Below, piece after piece: positions 51,229-60,315 of a DNA stretch of 64,000 bases. The number at the start of each line of letters is the position of its first letter. Positions within the stretch are counted from its first letter, which is position 1. The position numbers were made by a program, and so were the translations under genes. Below the pieces are notes generated by a model. That model ran no database searches and was not told where the DNA came from. It saw only the letters and a list, made by a program, of their open reading frames with translations. Origin of the DNA: Nitrosospira sp. Nsp11 (GTDB lineage Bacteria > Pseudomonadota > Gammaproteobacteria > Burkholderiales > Nitrosomonadaceae); the NCBI RefSeq assembly GCF_900142705.1, contig NZ_FRBV01000002.1, forward strand, positions 186,001 to 250,000. Direction: 5' to 3'.

Positions 51229-54200
51229 GAAATCACCTTGGGTTCACGCCATTCTTCAAAGCTGCGATAGAGCGCGGGAAGCATGGTCAATGTGAGTAGC
51301 GTTGCCGTGATCAAGCCGCCAATGATAACCACGGCAAAAGGTTTGACAGTTTCCGAGCCCACGCTCGTGGAGAGCGCAGCCGGCAACAATCCCAGCATGG
51401 CCATCAATGCAGTCATCACCACTGGACGCAATCGACTGACGGAACCTTGCAAGATAGCATCATGAATTGGCACCCCTTCGCGCCTGAGCAGATTGATCTG
51501 CGATAACAGGATTACGCCATTTTGTACGGCGATGCCGAACAGCGCAATGAACCCAACCGCTGCCGATACACTCAGGTGGATACCGGTCAGCATCAATGCC
51601 ACCAGTCCGCCGATCAGCGAGAACGGCACGTTCATTACAATCAGGGAAGCATTCTTTACCGAGCGGAAAGCCCAGAATAACAGTACGAAGATCAGAGTGA
51701 AACTAACAGGCACAATATAGGAAAGCCGCTTCATTGCGCGCTGCTGATTCTCGAACTGGCCGCTCCAAACCATACGGTATCCCGGCTCCAGGTGTACCTG
51801 TCGAGCGATCTTCCGCTGTGCTTCAGCAACGAAGCTCCCCATATCGCGCCCGATCAAGTTGCATTTGATGGCAATACGGCGCATGTGATCCTCGCGGCTG
51901 ATACGAGATGCGCCTTGACTGACCTTGATCTCAGCCAATTCACCCAATGGAATACGGCTGCCGCTGGGTGTCAGCACGACTATATCTTCTATTGCCCCTA
52001 CCGAGTCGCGTGCGAAACTCGCCAGCCGCACTGTCACATCAAATCGTCGCTCACCCTCCAGCATCTGTGTAGCGGGTTTCCCTCCAACTGCCATTGCGAT
52101 CACGTCTTCAACATCGGCGACATTGATGCCGTAGCGCGCAATTTTTTCCCGGTCAATGGAAATGACCAATTGGGCCAACCCGGATTGCTGCTCGGCAGCG
52201 ACGTCGGTAGCGCCTTCGATAGAGCGCAGAATGCCGGTAATCTGATTGGCTTTATTCTGAAGAGTGTTGAGATCCTCACCAAAAATCTTGATGGCGATTT
52301 CGCCTTTGACGCCGGAAATCGCTTCTTCCACATTATCCTGGATTACCTGAGAGAAATTGAACTGCAGGCCCGGGAATACCGCCAGGCGCTTCTGCATGGC
52401 CTCGACCAATTCGTCCTTGCTGTCATAACGCCATGTCTCCTTAGGCTTGAGGTCGATAAGAACTTCAAGATTGTTGAAACCTTTTGGATCTGTGCCGTCT
52501 TCGGGACGGCCGAGTTGCGTAAGTATCGATTTCGCTTCGCTGAATTCGAGCAGACGTGTACGCACATCCGTTTCCAGTTCTTTGGCCTTATTCAGTGAGA
52601 CTGGTGTTGGGAGCGTAACTGTCAACCAGACATTGCCTTCATCCAGTTTGGGCATGAACTCGGTCCCGATCAGCGGCGACGAAACCAGGGATAAGGCAAG
52701 CATCAAGCCTGCACCGGCGAATAGCTTGCGAGGATGGCGCAGTACGGCCTCCAGCAGTTTTAAATAGCCTTGCTCCATCCTGTGGACGAGCGGATTGTGG
52801 GGCTCGGTGAGCCGCGGTCCAAGCAAATAACTTAACAGAACCGGCACCAGCGTTAAACTGATGATCAGTGAACCCAGCAACGCAAAAGTGAGCGTGAATG
52901 CCATCGGAGAAAAAATCTTTTCCTCGACGCGCTGGAAAGTGAATATGGGTATGAAGGCGATAATGAGGATAGCTTTCGAAAACAGGATGGGCCGCGCCAT
53001 CTCTGTCGCGGTGATGAGCATGGATTGACGCATGTGTGCAGCACTTGCCTGCTGGCGCATATCCAACGTCACCTTGACCATGATGGCCTCGACCAGGACT
53101 ACGGCGCTGTCCACGATAATGCCGAAATCGATAGCCCCGAGAGAAATAAGGTTGGCGGAAATATGCAGCGTATCTATCAGGATAAAGGCAAACAACAACG
53201 ACAGCGGGATAACGACGATAACGACTGCTGAAGCCCATATTCGACGAAGAAAAATGATCAGGATTACCAGAATCAGTACCGCACCTTCAAGCATGTTTCG
53301 CTCAACCGTGCGCACAGTGTGCTGTATCAGTTCGGTACGGTCGTAAATGGGGATGATCTGAACGCCGCGAGGCAAACCAAAATTGTTGAGATACTCAATT
53401 TTTTCCTTCACGCCGTTCAATACTTCAATGGCATTCATCCCCTTGATAAGCAGAACGATACCCTCGACTACATCGTCTTCGTTGTTATAGGCCGCGATTC
53501 CGTTGCGCGGTTGTGGCCCCACGACGACATCGGCAATGTTTTTGACAAAAATGGGAACGCCATCGCGATCGGCAACGACGATGTTCCCGATTTCGCCGCC
53601 CGACTTCAATAAACCTGTGCCACGTACTACCAATGCCTCATGGCCGTGATCAATATAACCTCCGCCGGTATTGGCATTGTTGGCGGCGATAGCCTGATGG
53701 ATCTCTGGCAGCGCCAGGTGGTAATTCCTCAGTTTGTTGGGGTCGACCTCGACCTGATATTGTTTGATACCCCCTCCGAAGCTCACCACGTCGGCTACGC
53801 CCTGAACAGAGCGAAGAGTGCGCTCGATCAGCCAATCCTGCAACGCGCGCTGTTCCACCAGGGGAACGAGGGGTGCCTCTATCCGGTAGCGGAAAATTTC
53901 ACCTATGCCGGTCGTCAATGGACCTAGTTTCGGCTTTACTTCCGCTGGCAAGTTGGCGGTTTTCAACCGCTCCAGCACCTGTTGCCGTGAAAAATAATCC
54001 TCTGCATTATCGTCAAACGTCATCGTCACGACGGACAACCCGAAAATGGCTACCGAGCGCATGTTGATCATATGCGGCAAGCCGCTCATTTCCTTTTCGA
54101 TCGGCAGACTGATCAGTTTTTCCACTTCTTCGGGGGCTTGGCCAGGGTACTGAGTCACGACCTGTACGAAGACGTTCTGTACATCCGGGAACGCCTGTAC

Positions 54201-54305
54201 AGGCAAATGTTCAAACGACAGCACGCCAATGACGACCAGTAACACTGACGTGCTAATGATCAGCAAGCGCTGCTGCAAGCAAAATGCAATGATTTTATGA
54301 ATCAT
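51225..54305 (-). CDS. czcA: Heavy-metal RND efflux pump, CzcA type
   Basis: A 1026-residue RND pump. The fourth-helix motif LGAIDFGIIVDSAVVLVEAI places it with CzcA-type (Zn/Co/Cd or Ni) rather than CusA-type pumps; the N-terminus MIHKIIAFCLQQRLLIISTS and the closing segment TLLTLTMLPALYRSFEEW agree. It overlaps the adaptor gene before it and the PII-like gene after it by four bases each. Metal range cannot be fixed from sequence. Confidence 0.93.
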   Translation of the reverse strand: MIHKIIAFCLQQRLLIISTSVLLVVIGVLSFEHLPVQAFPDVQNVFVQVVTQYPGQAPEEVEKLISLPIEKEMSGLPHMINMRSVAIFGLSVVTMTFDDNAEDYFSRQQVLERLKTANLPAEVKPKLGPLTTGIGEIFRYRIEAPLVPLVEQRALQDWLIERTLRSVQGVADVVSFGGGIKQYQVEVDPNKLRNYHLALPEIHQAIAANNANTGGGYIDHGHEALVVRGTGLLKSGGEIGNIVVADRDGVPIFVKNIADVVVGPQPRNGIAAYNNEDDVVEGIVLLIKGMNAIEVLNGVKEKIEYLNNFGLPRGVQIIPIYDRTELIQHTVRTVERNMLEGAVLILVILIIFLRRIWASAVVIVVIPLSLLFAFILIDTLHISANLISLGAIDFGIIVDSAVVLVEAIMVKVTLDMRQQASAAHMRQSMLITATEMARPILFSKAILIIAFIPIFTFQRVEEKIFSPMAFTLTFALLGSLIISLTLVPVLLSYLLGPRLTEPHNPLVHRMEQGYLKLLEAVLRHPRKLFAGAGLMLALSLVSSPLIGTEFMPKLDEGNVWLTVTLPTPVSLNKAKELETDVRTRLLEFSEAKSILTQLGRPEDGTDPKGFNNLEVLIDLKPKETWRYDSKDELVEAMQKRLAVFPGLQFNFSQVIQDNVEEAISGVKGEIAIKIFGEDLNTLQNKANQITGILRSIEGATDVAAEQQSGLAQLVISIDREKIARYGINVADVEDVIAMAVGGKPATQMLEGERRFDVTVRLASFARDSVGAIEDIVVLTPSGSRIPLGELAEIKVSQGASRISREDHMRRIAIKCNLIGRDMGSFVAEAQRKIARQVHLEPGYRMVWSGQFENQQRAMKRLSYIVPVSFTLIFVLLFWAFRSVKNASLIVMNVPFSLIGGLVALMLTGIHLSVSAAVGFIALFGIAVQNGVILLSQINLLRREGVPIHDAILQGSVSRLRPVVMTALMAMLGLLPAALSTSVGSETVKPFAVVIIGGLITATLLTLTMLPALYRSFEEWREPKVIS

Positions 54306-55459
54306 CGCGTGCCTTCCCCGGTTTGCTGCTCCGTATCCTGTTCGGTGCGCAACAGCAGTGCTCCCTGTACAACGATGCGCTCGCCGGGCTTCAAACCGGA
54401 AAGAATCACTGCCCGGTCTTTAAGACGCAGTCCCACTGTAACGGGGCGCCTCTGATAATGATAATCGCCTATGTTCACATATACCCAATCGGATTCATCC
54501 TGGGCAAATATTGCGTTCAACGGAACAACAACCGAGAGATCGTCGGGATCGCTTTGCACTGCAATACTGGCGAACATGGCGGGAAAGAGCCGTTTGTCCA
54601 AATTGGGCAAAATGCATCGCACTTTTACCGTACGCGTGGCCTCATCCACTACCTGGCCTATATAACTGACCGTTGCTGTAAAGTCCTCGCCTGGATAAGC
54701 CGGCACTTGCAGCAGCACCGTGGCGCCGATATGAATCAGTCCGATATCTTTCTCGAAAATATCCATCTGTACCCATAATTCATTCAGATCGGAAACGACG
54801 AACAAGGGTGCCGCCAGGTCGGGCCTGACTTCCATGCCGGGATTGATATTACGCTCGGTAATCGTTCCGGAAACGGGTGAATGCAAAATGAAGCGGTTGT
54901 CCGGACGCCTGTTGCGCACACCCAGGTTAATTAGCTTGAGGCGTGCCCGCTCTGCCTCGCTATGCGCACGGATCAGATTATCTTCCGACTGTTCCTGTTC
55001 CTTCCGGGGAGCAATGCCGTTATCATACAACTCCTTGATGCGCTCGAAGCTCCGGTTTGCCAGGTTCAAATCGGACATTGCATCAGCGTATGCCGATTGC
55101 GCCTGGCCCAGTTCGGGACTATCGATTTCCACCAGCGCATCACCTGCGCGAATGTGTGCGCCTAATGCAGCAATGGCGCCGATCACTCGCCCGGCAATCG
55201 GAGATGAAACACGAGCAGTACGGGCTTCGTTGTAAGCAATCTTGCCCGTGACGGGGTCCATCAGCGGCCGCTGAACTAATTCAATGATTTCGTCTTTAAT
55301 ATACTCGCGCTTGGGCGATTTGGGGCTGAGTACGACTTCATCCTTGGGGTGGGCGATAACGGATGGCGGCGGTTCATGATTTCGCGACTGACAGCCCGAC
55401 AAAAACGCACCTAACAATACGACGGCTAGCTGAGTCGTATAAAAAGATCTGGCACTCAT
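54302..55459 (-). CDS. czcB: Lipidated periplasmic adaptor, CzcB type
   Basis: A 385-residue adaptor with a lipoprotein signal (LAVVLLGAFLSGCQS, Cys23) instead of a membrane span. Domains: lipoyl (SSPIAGRVIGAIAALGAHIR, GDALVEIDSPELGQAQ), helical hairpin, barrel (FILHSPVSGTITERNINPGM) and membrane-proximal part. No heavy-metal-binding or CusF domain is fused, unlike the Cus adaptor in this window. It bridges the Czc-type pump and channel. Its start is 69 bases after the channel gene. Confidence 0.9.
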   Translation of the reverse strand: MSARSFYTTQLAVVLLGAFLSGCQSRNHEPPPSVIAHPKDEVVLSPKSPKREYIKDEIIELVQRPLMDPVTGKIAYNEARTARVSSPIAGRVIGAIAALGAHIRAGDALVEIDSPELGQAQSAYADAMSDLNLANRSFERIKELYDNGIAPRKEQEQSEDNLIRAHSEAERARLKLINLGVRNRRPDNRFILHSPVSGTITERNINPGMEVRPDLAAPLFVVSDLNELWVQMDIFEKDIGLIHIGATVLLQVPAYPGEDFTATVSYIGQVVDEATRTVKVRCILPNLDKRLFPAMFASIAVQSDPDDLSVVVPLNAIFAQDESDWVYVNIGDYHYQRRPVTVGLRLKDRAVILSGLKPGERIVVQGALLLRTEQDTEQQTGEGTR

Positions 55460-55528
55460 GGACTTACCCGATCTCCGCCTATCCGTTTATTCAGCCTGTA
55501 AACGCGCCGCGAAACTACCATCATCGAA

Positions 55529-56872
55529 TCAGCCATCTCTATCCTCTGAATGACGTGACGAATTTCTAATTTCTCCGCCATACGCCATTAACAGATCTGC
55601 CCAGGCTTTGCTGCGATTTGCCAGGGCGATGTAATAATCCAGCATGATTGCTTTATAGCTCCGCTCTGCATCGATCAGATCCAGAACACCCACTGCGCCT
55701 TTCTGGTAAGCGATTTCCTGTGCTTTACGCAACGTTTCGATCCGATCGACCACCGACGTCTCGAAGCGGCGGGCTATCGCGTCAGCGCTTTGCCAGGAGG
55801 CTGTGGCTTTCATGACCTCTGCCCGAATTTCCTGTTCAGCCCGCCTTAACGCCAGTTCGGCAGAGGTTAGACCGGCACGAGCTTGAGAAATCTCACCTTT
55901 TTGCTGGTAAAACACGGGTATCGGCACACTGATGCCGACGCCGCCGCTGTGTGCGAAGTAGTTACCCGCATCATGATCGTAAAAAGCACTTATTGTCACA
56001 TCCGGAATGATTTTCCGTCGTGCCAGTGTAAGCGTCTTGGCCGCTTGCGCAATGCGAGTTCTTGCAGCTTGCATATCCGGCCGCCGCTCCAGCGCGCGCC
56101 CGATCAGCTGGTCCTGTCCTGCCAGCGCAATCTCGGGCGCTGCTTCGGGCCAGCTTTCGACCGCACTGATCTCCAGGCTGTTTTCGGGCCAGCCCAGCAG
56201 CAGCAGCAACTCGGCTCGCGCCTGATCCAGTGCAGTCCGTGCCTGATCCTGATCACCCTGAGCCTTCAGGCTTTCAACCTCGATGCGGATAAAATCGACC
56301 GCAGCCACATCTCCCACTTTAAGCCTGATTTCATTGACGCGCAGGATCTCACGATAGTGTTCGAGATTGTCGCTCGCAACCTTGATTGTTTTTTGCGCCA
56401 GTATGAGGTTGTAAAAACTGCGCCGCACCGCGTTGGTAAGCACGCGCGCAACGTCTTGCACATCGAAGTTCACTGCTTCGGTAGCAAGTTCGCTGCTTTC
56501 TATCCGCAAACGGCGTTTTCCCGCGGTTTCGATGAGCTGTTGAATCTGCGGCACCAGCGCCGGCACAGCAACGTCGCGATTTTCCGGGCGGAACATCTTG
56601 AGGTTCAGTTCTTGAGCGGTGAAACTGAAAACAGGATTTGGAATCGCCCCGGCAATGATTTCTTGAGCCCGAGCCTTGTCAATGTTGAGGTTTGCCGCGA
56701 TCAAACCAAGATTGCGTTGATAGAACAACGCAATGGCCTGCTGTTCAGTAATGGCCAGTGCCCCCTCCACCACAGCAGACATCGTTTGCGCCTGTAGCGT
56801 CATTGCGCATGAAGCGAGCAGCAGGCCAAAAAAAATAGCTGATTTTGATGCAGCGTTCAAGATGCTGAGCAC
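55529..56872 (-). CDS. czcC: Outer-membrane efflux channel, CzcC type
   Basis: A 447-residue TolC-family protein with signal peptide (SAIFFGLLLASCAMTLQAQ) and two OEP repeats; typical parts are EQQAIALFYQRNLGLIAANL, ALERRPDMQAARTRIAQAAK and GVLDLIDAERSYKAIMLDYY. First gene of the operon czcC-czcB-czcA-PII. Shorter than the Cus channel of the + strand operon and only distantly similar to it. Confidence 0.9.
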   Translation of the reverse strand: MLSILNAASKSAIFFGLLLASCAMTLQAQTMSAVVEGALAITEQQAIALFYQRNLGLIAANLNIDKARAQEIIAGAIPNPVFSFTAQELNLKMFRPENRDVAVPALVPQIQQLIETAGKRRLRIESSELATEAVNFDVQDVARVLTNAVRRSFYNLILAQKTIKVASDNLEHYREILRVNEIRLKVGDVAAVDFIRIEVESLKAQGDQDQARTALDQARAELLLLLGWPENSLEISAVESWPEAAPEIALAGQDQLIGRALERRPDMQAARTRIAQAAKTLTLARRKIIPDVTISAFYDHDAGNYFAHSGGVGISVPIPVFYQQKGEISQARAGLTSAELALRRAEQEIRAEVMKATASWQSADAIARRFETSVVDRIETLRKAQEIAYQKGAVGVLDLIDAERSYKAIMLDYYIALANRSKAWADLLMAYGGEIRNSSRHSEDRDG

Positions 56873-57228
56873 ATCAATGATGTCCGCTAAGTAACAAGCT
56901 CGTGCGTTATGGATGAACTCTTGTCGAATATTTTGATTACTTCAAGGAAATGACCTGGCGACTGGCCTACGACGGCAGCGCCTGTTTGAGTATAAGGTTA
57001 CGCTACCCGGCTTCATGATATACGTATATCAAGCCCACGCTCTGGCTCAAGCGCAAGGGGACTGGCAATTGCAGGAACTTAATAATGAAGGAATGGCTGA
57101 TCAATGACATGTTTTCTTGTTAAAGTATCAAAATAGCCTTGATCACTCCCACCACTACTTCCGCAGCCGATTTCCTTTAAGTCCGATAAGCTGCAACGGC
57201 CAGGCGAGCATTGAGACATTTTGTCCTT
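56873..57228. other. Intergenic region upstream of the Czc-type operon
   Basis: About 355 bases between the tyrosinase 2 stop and the channel start, both minus strand. It contains the palindrome at 57016-57031, about 145 bases before the channel ATG, and no gene. Confidence 0.5.
57016..57031 (-). promoter_or_regulatory. Perfect 16-base palindrome, candidate operator of the Czc-type operon
   Basis: TGATATACGTATATCA. The dyad would suit a dimeric repressor or activator. The minus strand reads CTTGATAT at one side, resembling an FNR half site, but the spacing between halves is eight bases instead of four. Confidence 0.45.
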
Positions 57229-58206
57229 TCACACATTCAGCGAGTCGTAGGTATACAGTTCACTGATATCCAGCATGTCCGCAGGGGTAGTGGTCCCGGA
57301 CAAAAGGGAGCTCAAGGTGTCGTTGAGGCGGTGGCCCTTTAAGCTGGCGGATGCCGATTGCGCCGGGACATAAGCGCGGCCATGACCTTTCGGTGCCGGT
57401 TGCATCCAGCTTTCCCAAATGCGGTCCACATTGCAGTGGTTGAGATAAAACACCGGGTCGTTGGGTGATGTGGAGGGCGACATGTCTCCTCCAACGAATA
57501 CATGGACACGGTTGTGCAGACTCGGGGGTGGAATTTGCGGCTGGTCTTGCCAGCCTTCGACGAGGTTGCGAAAACCGGCTGAAGTGGTGTTCCATGGAGC
57601 AGTGTCATAGATGGGCTGATCAAGGGTGGTCGCCGTATGCGTTTTTTTCGGCAGACGGGTTGTCTGCGTTCCCAGTCGCCGGCGCAAGCCGCGATTTACC
57701 TGAACCAATTGTCCGTTGACATTTGTTGTGATGTGAACGCGCCAAGCGCCTGAATCGCCGGGTTCGAATGCGAATGGGCCTGTAGTTACTGGAACTCCGC
57801 TACCCCCCATGCAGTTGCTGGCCCAGACGGAGGCTCTTTTCTGACGTGCCGGCGACAATTGGCCATCTTGCGCCCAGTCCCAGTATGGCAGTCCAAAGGT
57901 CAAGTCATCGCCAAGCACGCGCTGGAGATTCATTTCCAGTTGCATCAGCATGAATCTATGCCATGGAAGAAAGACAGGGCCGCGATGAGCGGCGTTTCTG
58001 TCACTCTGCGTAGGCGGAGTGAACGTTGTCATCGCAACATGATGCCAAACCACAAACAGGTCATAGGTGCTGACCGGCTGGGAGAGCCCTTCGATGCCGA
58101 GGCTTGCTGTGGTTGGCCCCGGGAACTCATTCTTCAGTAACTTTACACCCTGGATATACTTGTCGCGCGCGGCCGCGCTAGTCAAAATATTTTCTCTTAT
58201 GGCCAT
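57229..58206 (-). CDS. Tyrosinase family type-3 copper enzyme, copy 2
   Basis: A 325-residue enzyme with six copper ligands: CuA His55, His74 and His83 (VWHHVAM, NAAHRGPVFLPWHR), CuB His231, His235 and His257 (LHNRVHVFVGGDM, DPVFYLNHCNVDRIW). The asparagine before His257 shows which of the two His in copy 1 is the ligand. It is about 40 percent identical by eye over the metal sites to copy 1 and differs in the loops. No signal peptide. The related His-rich partner is encoded 15 bases upstream, as in copy 1 but without overlap. Substrate unknown. Confidence 0.92.
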   Translation of the reverse strand: MAIRENILTSAAARDKYIQGVKLLKNEFPGPTTASLGIEGLSQPVSTYDLFVVWHHVAMTTFTPPTQSDRNAAHRGPVFLPWHRFMLMQLEMNLQRVLGDDLTFGLPYWDWAQDGQLSPARQKRASVWASNCMGGSGVPVTTGPFAFEPGDSGAWRVHITTNVNGQLVQVNRGLRRRLGTQTTRLPKKTHTATTLDQPIYDTAPWNTTSAGFRNLVEGWQDQPQIPPPSLHNRVHVFVGGDMSPSTSPNDPVFYLNHCNVDRIWESWMQPAPKGHGRAYVPAQSASASLKGHRLNDTLSSLLSGTTTPADMLDISELYTYDSLNV

Positions 58207-58221
58207 GGCGTTCTCCGGCGT

Positions 58222-58662
58222 CTATTCGTGATCAGTATGGGTTTTCCTGACGCGACGGGTCTTCGGCGCGGATTTGGCGCGAGGCCGGCTCCGGGCGCCA
58301 TGGCTCTCATGTCCACCATGTTCTGCGGGCATACCCCCCTTGCCAGCGAAGTCATCAGGAAAGACATCGATCAACTGCCTGACCACGTCCAGGGCGGAAG
58401 CGAAGCTCATGTTCGGTATGGGGTGATAATGGACTTGCCCGTCGTCGGTCACCCCGAGATGTCCGGTAACAGGTACCCCATCGACTTCTATCTGATAAGT
58501 TGTGCGAACAACGATATGATGGCCTTCATAGTCCGCTTCGCGGACAGTTTCAGATGCCTCGTGCTGGTGCCTCTGGGCTTCCTCCACCTGAGGGGCATGC
58601 TTTTTGACGTAGGAGCTTATTGACTTCATAGTCGGCCGGCTAACTTGATTCTGGCTTGGCAT
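58222..58662 (-). CDS. Small His-rich partner protein of tyrosinase, copy 2
   Basis: A 146-residue protein; ATG 58662 follows AGGAG. Core (about 35-105) HEASETVREADYEGHHIVV, TYQIEVDGVPVTGHLGVTD, DGQVHYHPIPNM and a helix ending FPDDF aligns with the partner at 13151-13633 (for example YLVEVDGEPADLHLSVD and DGQVYTHATPF). The C-terminal tail is rich in His, Arg and Lys (EHGGHESHGARSRPRAKSA). No signal peptide or membrane span. Conservation of the pair order at two loci is the main sign of a joint function, probably copper loading or substrate handling. Confidence 0.78.
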   Translation of the reverse strand: MPSQNQVSRPTMKSISSYVKKHAPQVEEAQRHQHEASETVREADYEGHHIVVRTTYQIEVDGVPVTGHLGVTDDGQVHYHPIPNMSFASALDVVRQLIDVFPDDFAGKGGMPAEHGGHESHGARSRPRAKSAPKTRRVRKTHTDHE

Positions 58663-58885
58663 GGCTCATCTCCTGTTTGGCACTCGACGCTCGCATCGAT
58701 ACCGCTTGTATCAGTACTATAAACTGGAATTGTTCAACGGATTCTTTAATATAGATCAGGATGTTGAAAAAGCAAGCAGTAGTAGCGCATGCGAATTGCC
58801 TTAATAAAAAAGTAACCGAAGGAGTGCATCAAGAGGATACGTTGCCTCAAATTGTTGGTAACCGAACGAACGGAGGGTTATCGAT

Positions 58886-59010
58886 ATGGGCAAGCATGAG
58901 AAACGGGTCTATCTTGAGGCAATACGCAAACGCTATCCCGGGCCAGGTGCGCTGACAAGGGCAAGATCCTGGACGAGTTCTGTTCGGTCTGTGGTTATCA
59001 GCGCAAGGCC
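58886..59010 (+). pseudogene. N-terminal remnant of an insertion-sequence transposase
   Basis: ATG 58886, after CGGAGGG, begins MGKHEKRVYLEAIRKRY, then a frameshift near 58938 leads to RARCADKGKILDEFCSVCGY followed by QRKAM. Joined, this is the start of a transposase family whose normal sequence continues ...DEFCAVCGYHRKYAIRLL. Homology ends at about 59010 where sequence of the next remnant begins. The remaining ~350 residues of the transposase are missing. No terminal inverted repeats were found nearby. Confidence 0.6.
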
Positions 59011-59250
59011 ATGATGCCATTGTCTCCCCACAAGCTCATGAGCGCTGCGGACCAGTAGTACCGGCCGGGTTCGTAAGACATGAAGTCGCGGATAGGTACC
59101 TCACCCAGCATCACACGTTGAGCACCATACCAAAGAAAGCCCTCATCCCATAGCCAGAACCCTTTATGCCCCTGCCAGAGAAAAAGTGCGAACACGACGA
59201 AGCTGGAAAAAGCGAGTATTTGATAAACCAGGAGCTTGTTTTCTTGAGGC
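58998..59250 (-). pseudogene. N-terminal remnant of a membrane glycosyltransferase (PMT/GT39-like)
   Basis: The frame encodes one span ([17 protein letters not shown]) and then [20 protein letters not shown], a typical first luminal loop with a DEG/DE motif, followed by [20 protein letters not shown] and an abrupt end at TGA 58998-59000. Upstream, in-frame stops separate it from the nearest ATG, so the 5' end is damaged too. The end coincides with the transposase remnant, indicating a deletion or insertion junction at about 59001-59012. Such proteins normally have 450-550 residues. Confidence 0.6.
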
Positions 59251-59559
59251 TTGGTATGCGTTTATGATCACTGTAGCGAGCGTATTTTCTTCGTTGCCAT
59301 GACACATCTTCTGACTCATCATCAGCCTTTTTAAATGTGTTCGTGAAATGGGAATAAAATCTTATTTGGAAACCCTAGCCTTATAGGCGGGCTATATTAG
59401 CCCATATGCACCGGCATCTATTCGCCCTATTTTGAAAATATAGATTGGCTCGACGTTCAAGCCAATGACCGCGAATCCATGCAAAGTCATTATCTTGTCG
59501 GCTGGTTTTAGTAGCCATCGAAGCTTCAATTTTGAGGAGAGTCGCTGGCAGGTTATGGA
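59251..59559. other. Intergenic region left of the ABC exporter
   Basis: About 310 bases with only short frames (for example 59381-59626 minus) that overlap the exporter gene and have no support. No repeat seen. Confidence 0.35.
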
Positions 59560-60315
59560 TCATCTTCGAATTTTGTACCCTGTTTTCAGCATTTGCAATG
59601 TCAGCCATGATACGGCCAGGAAACATGCCGCCAGAGCTCCGAGGCTAAGGTAGGGTGAAACATCGGAGGTGCGAAAGAAGCCGTAGCGAAATCCGTCAAC
59701 CATGTAGAAAAACGGATTAAGATACGATAATCCTCGCCAAAATGGAGGTAACGAGGAGATCGTATAGAAAACGCCCGATAAAAACGTCAGTGGCAGGATG
59801 ATAAAGTTTTGCAACGCAGAAAGGTGCTCAAATTTTTCCGCCCAGATTCCCGCAATGATGCCTAAGGCACCCAGCAATGCGGTGCCCATCAAGGCAAATA
59901 CAAATACCCATGCGAACGAGTACAGGGGAATTTCAAAAAATCCCAGCGTTATCAGATAGATACCCAGTCCTACCGCCAGACCACGAACTACCGATGCCAG
60001 TACATAGGCAGTGAATATTTCCTGGTAAGAAAGCGGCGATAACAGCATAAAGATGTGATTGCCCGAGACTATCGACTGTATCAGGCTCGATGAGGAGTTG
60101 GCGAAAGCGTTCTGCAACATAGCCATTATCACCAGTCCCGGAATCAGAAAAACGGTGTAGGTTACACCGGGATATGCCTGGACCCGTTCTTCCAGCATGT
60201 GAGAAAAAATCAAAAGATAGAGCAAGGTAGACAGCATGGGTGCAAATACGGTCTGGAACCCGACTTTCCAGAATCGTAGCAATTCCTTGTAGAGCAGCGT
60301 AAGAAATCCATTCAT
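59560..60315 (-). CDS. yadH: ABC-2 type permease (YadH-like)
   Basis: A 251-residue permease with six spans and the ABC2 pattern: start MNGFLTLLYKELLRFWKVGF, SSSLIQSIVSGNHIFMLLSP, then PLTFLSGVFYTISSLP and YLNPFFYMVDGFRYGFF. Length matches E. coli YadH (256). It overlaps the ATPase gene by four bases. YadGH-type exporters have unknown substrates. Confidence 0.88.
   Translation of the reverse strand: MNGFLTLLYKELLRFWKVGFQTVFAPMLSTLLYLLIFSHMLEERVQAYPGVTYTVFLIPGLVIMAMLQNAFANSSSSLIQSIVSGNHIFMLLSPLSYQEIFTAYVLASVVRGLAVGLGIYLITLGFFEIPLYSFAWVFVFALMGTALLGALGIIAGIWAEKFEHLSALQNFIILPLTFLSGVFYTISSLPPFWRGLSYLNPFFYMVDGFRYGFFRTSDVSPYLSLGALAACFLAVSWLTLQMLKTGYKIRR

Noticed and set aside
57016-57031. Palindrome as an FNR box
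   Set aside because: The two half sites are separated by eight bases rather than four.
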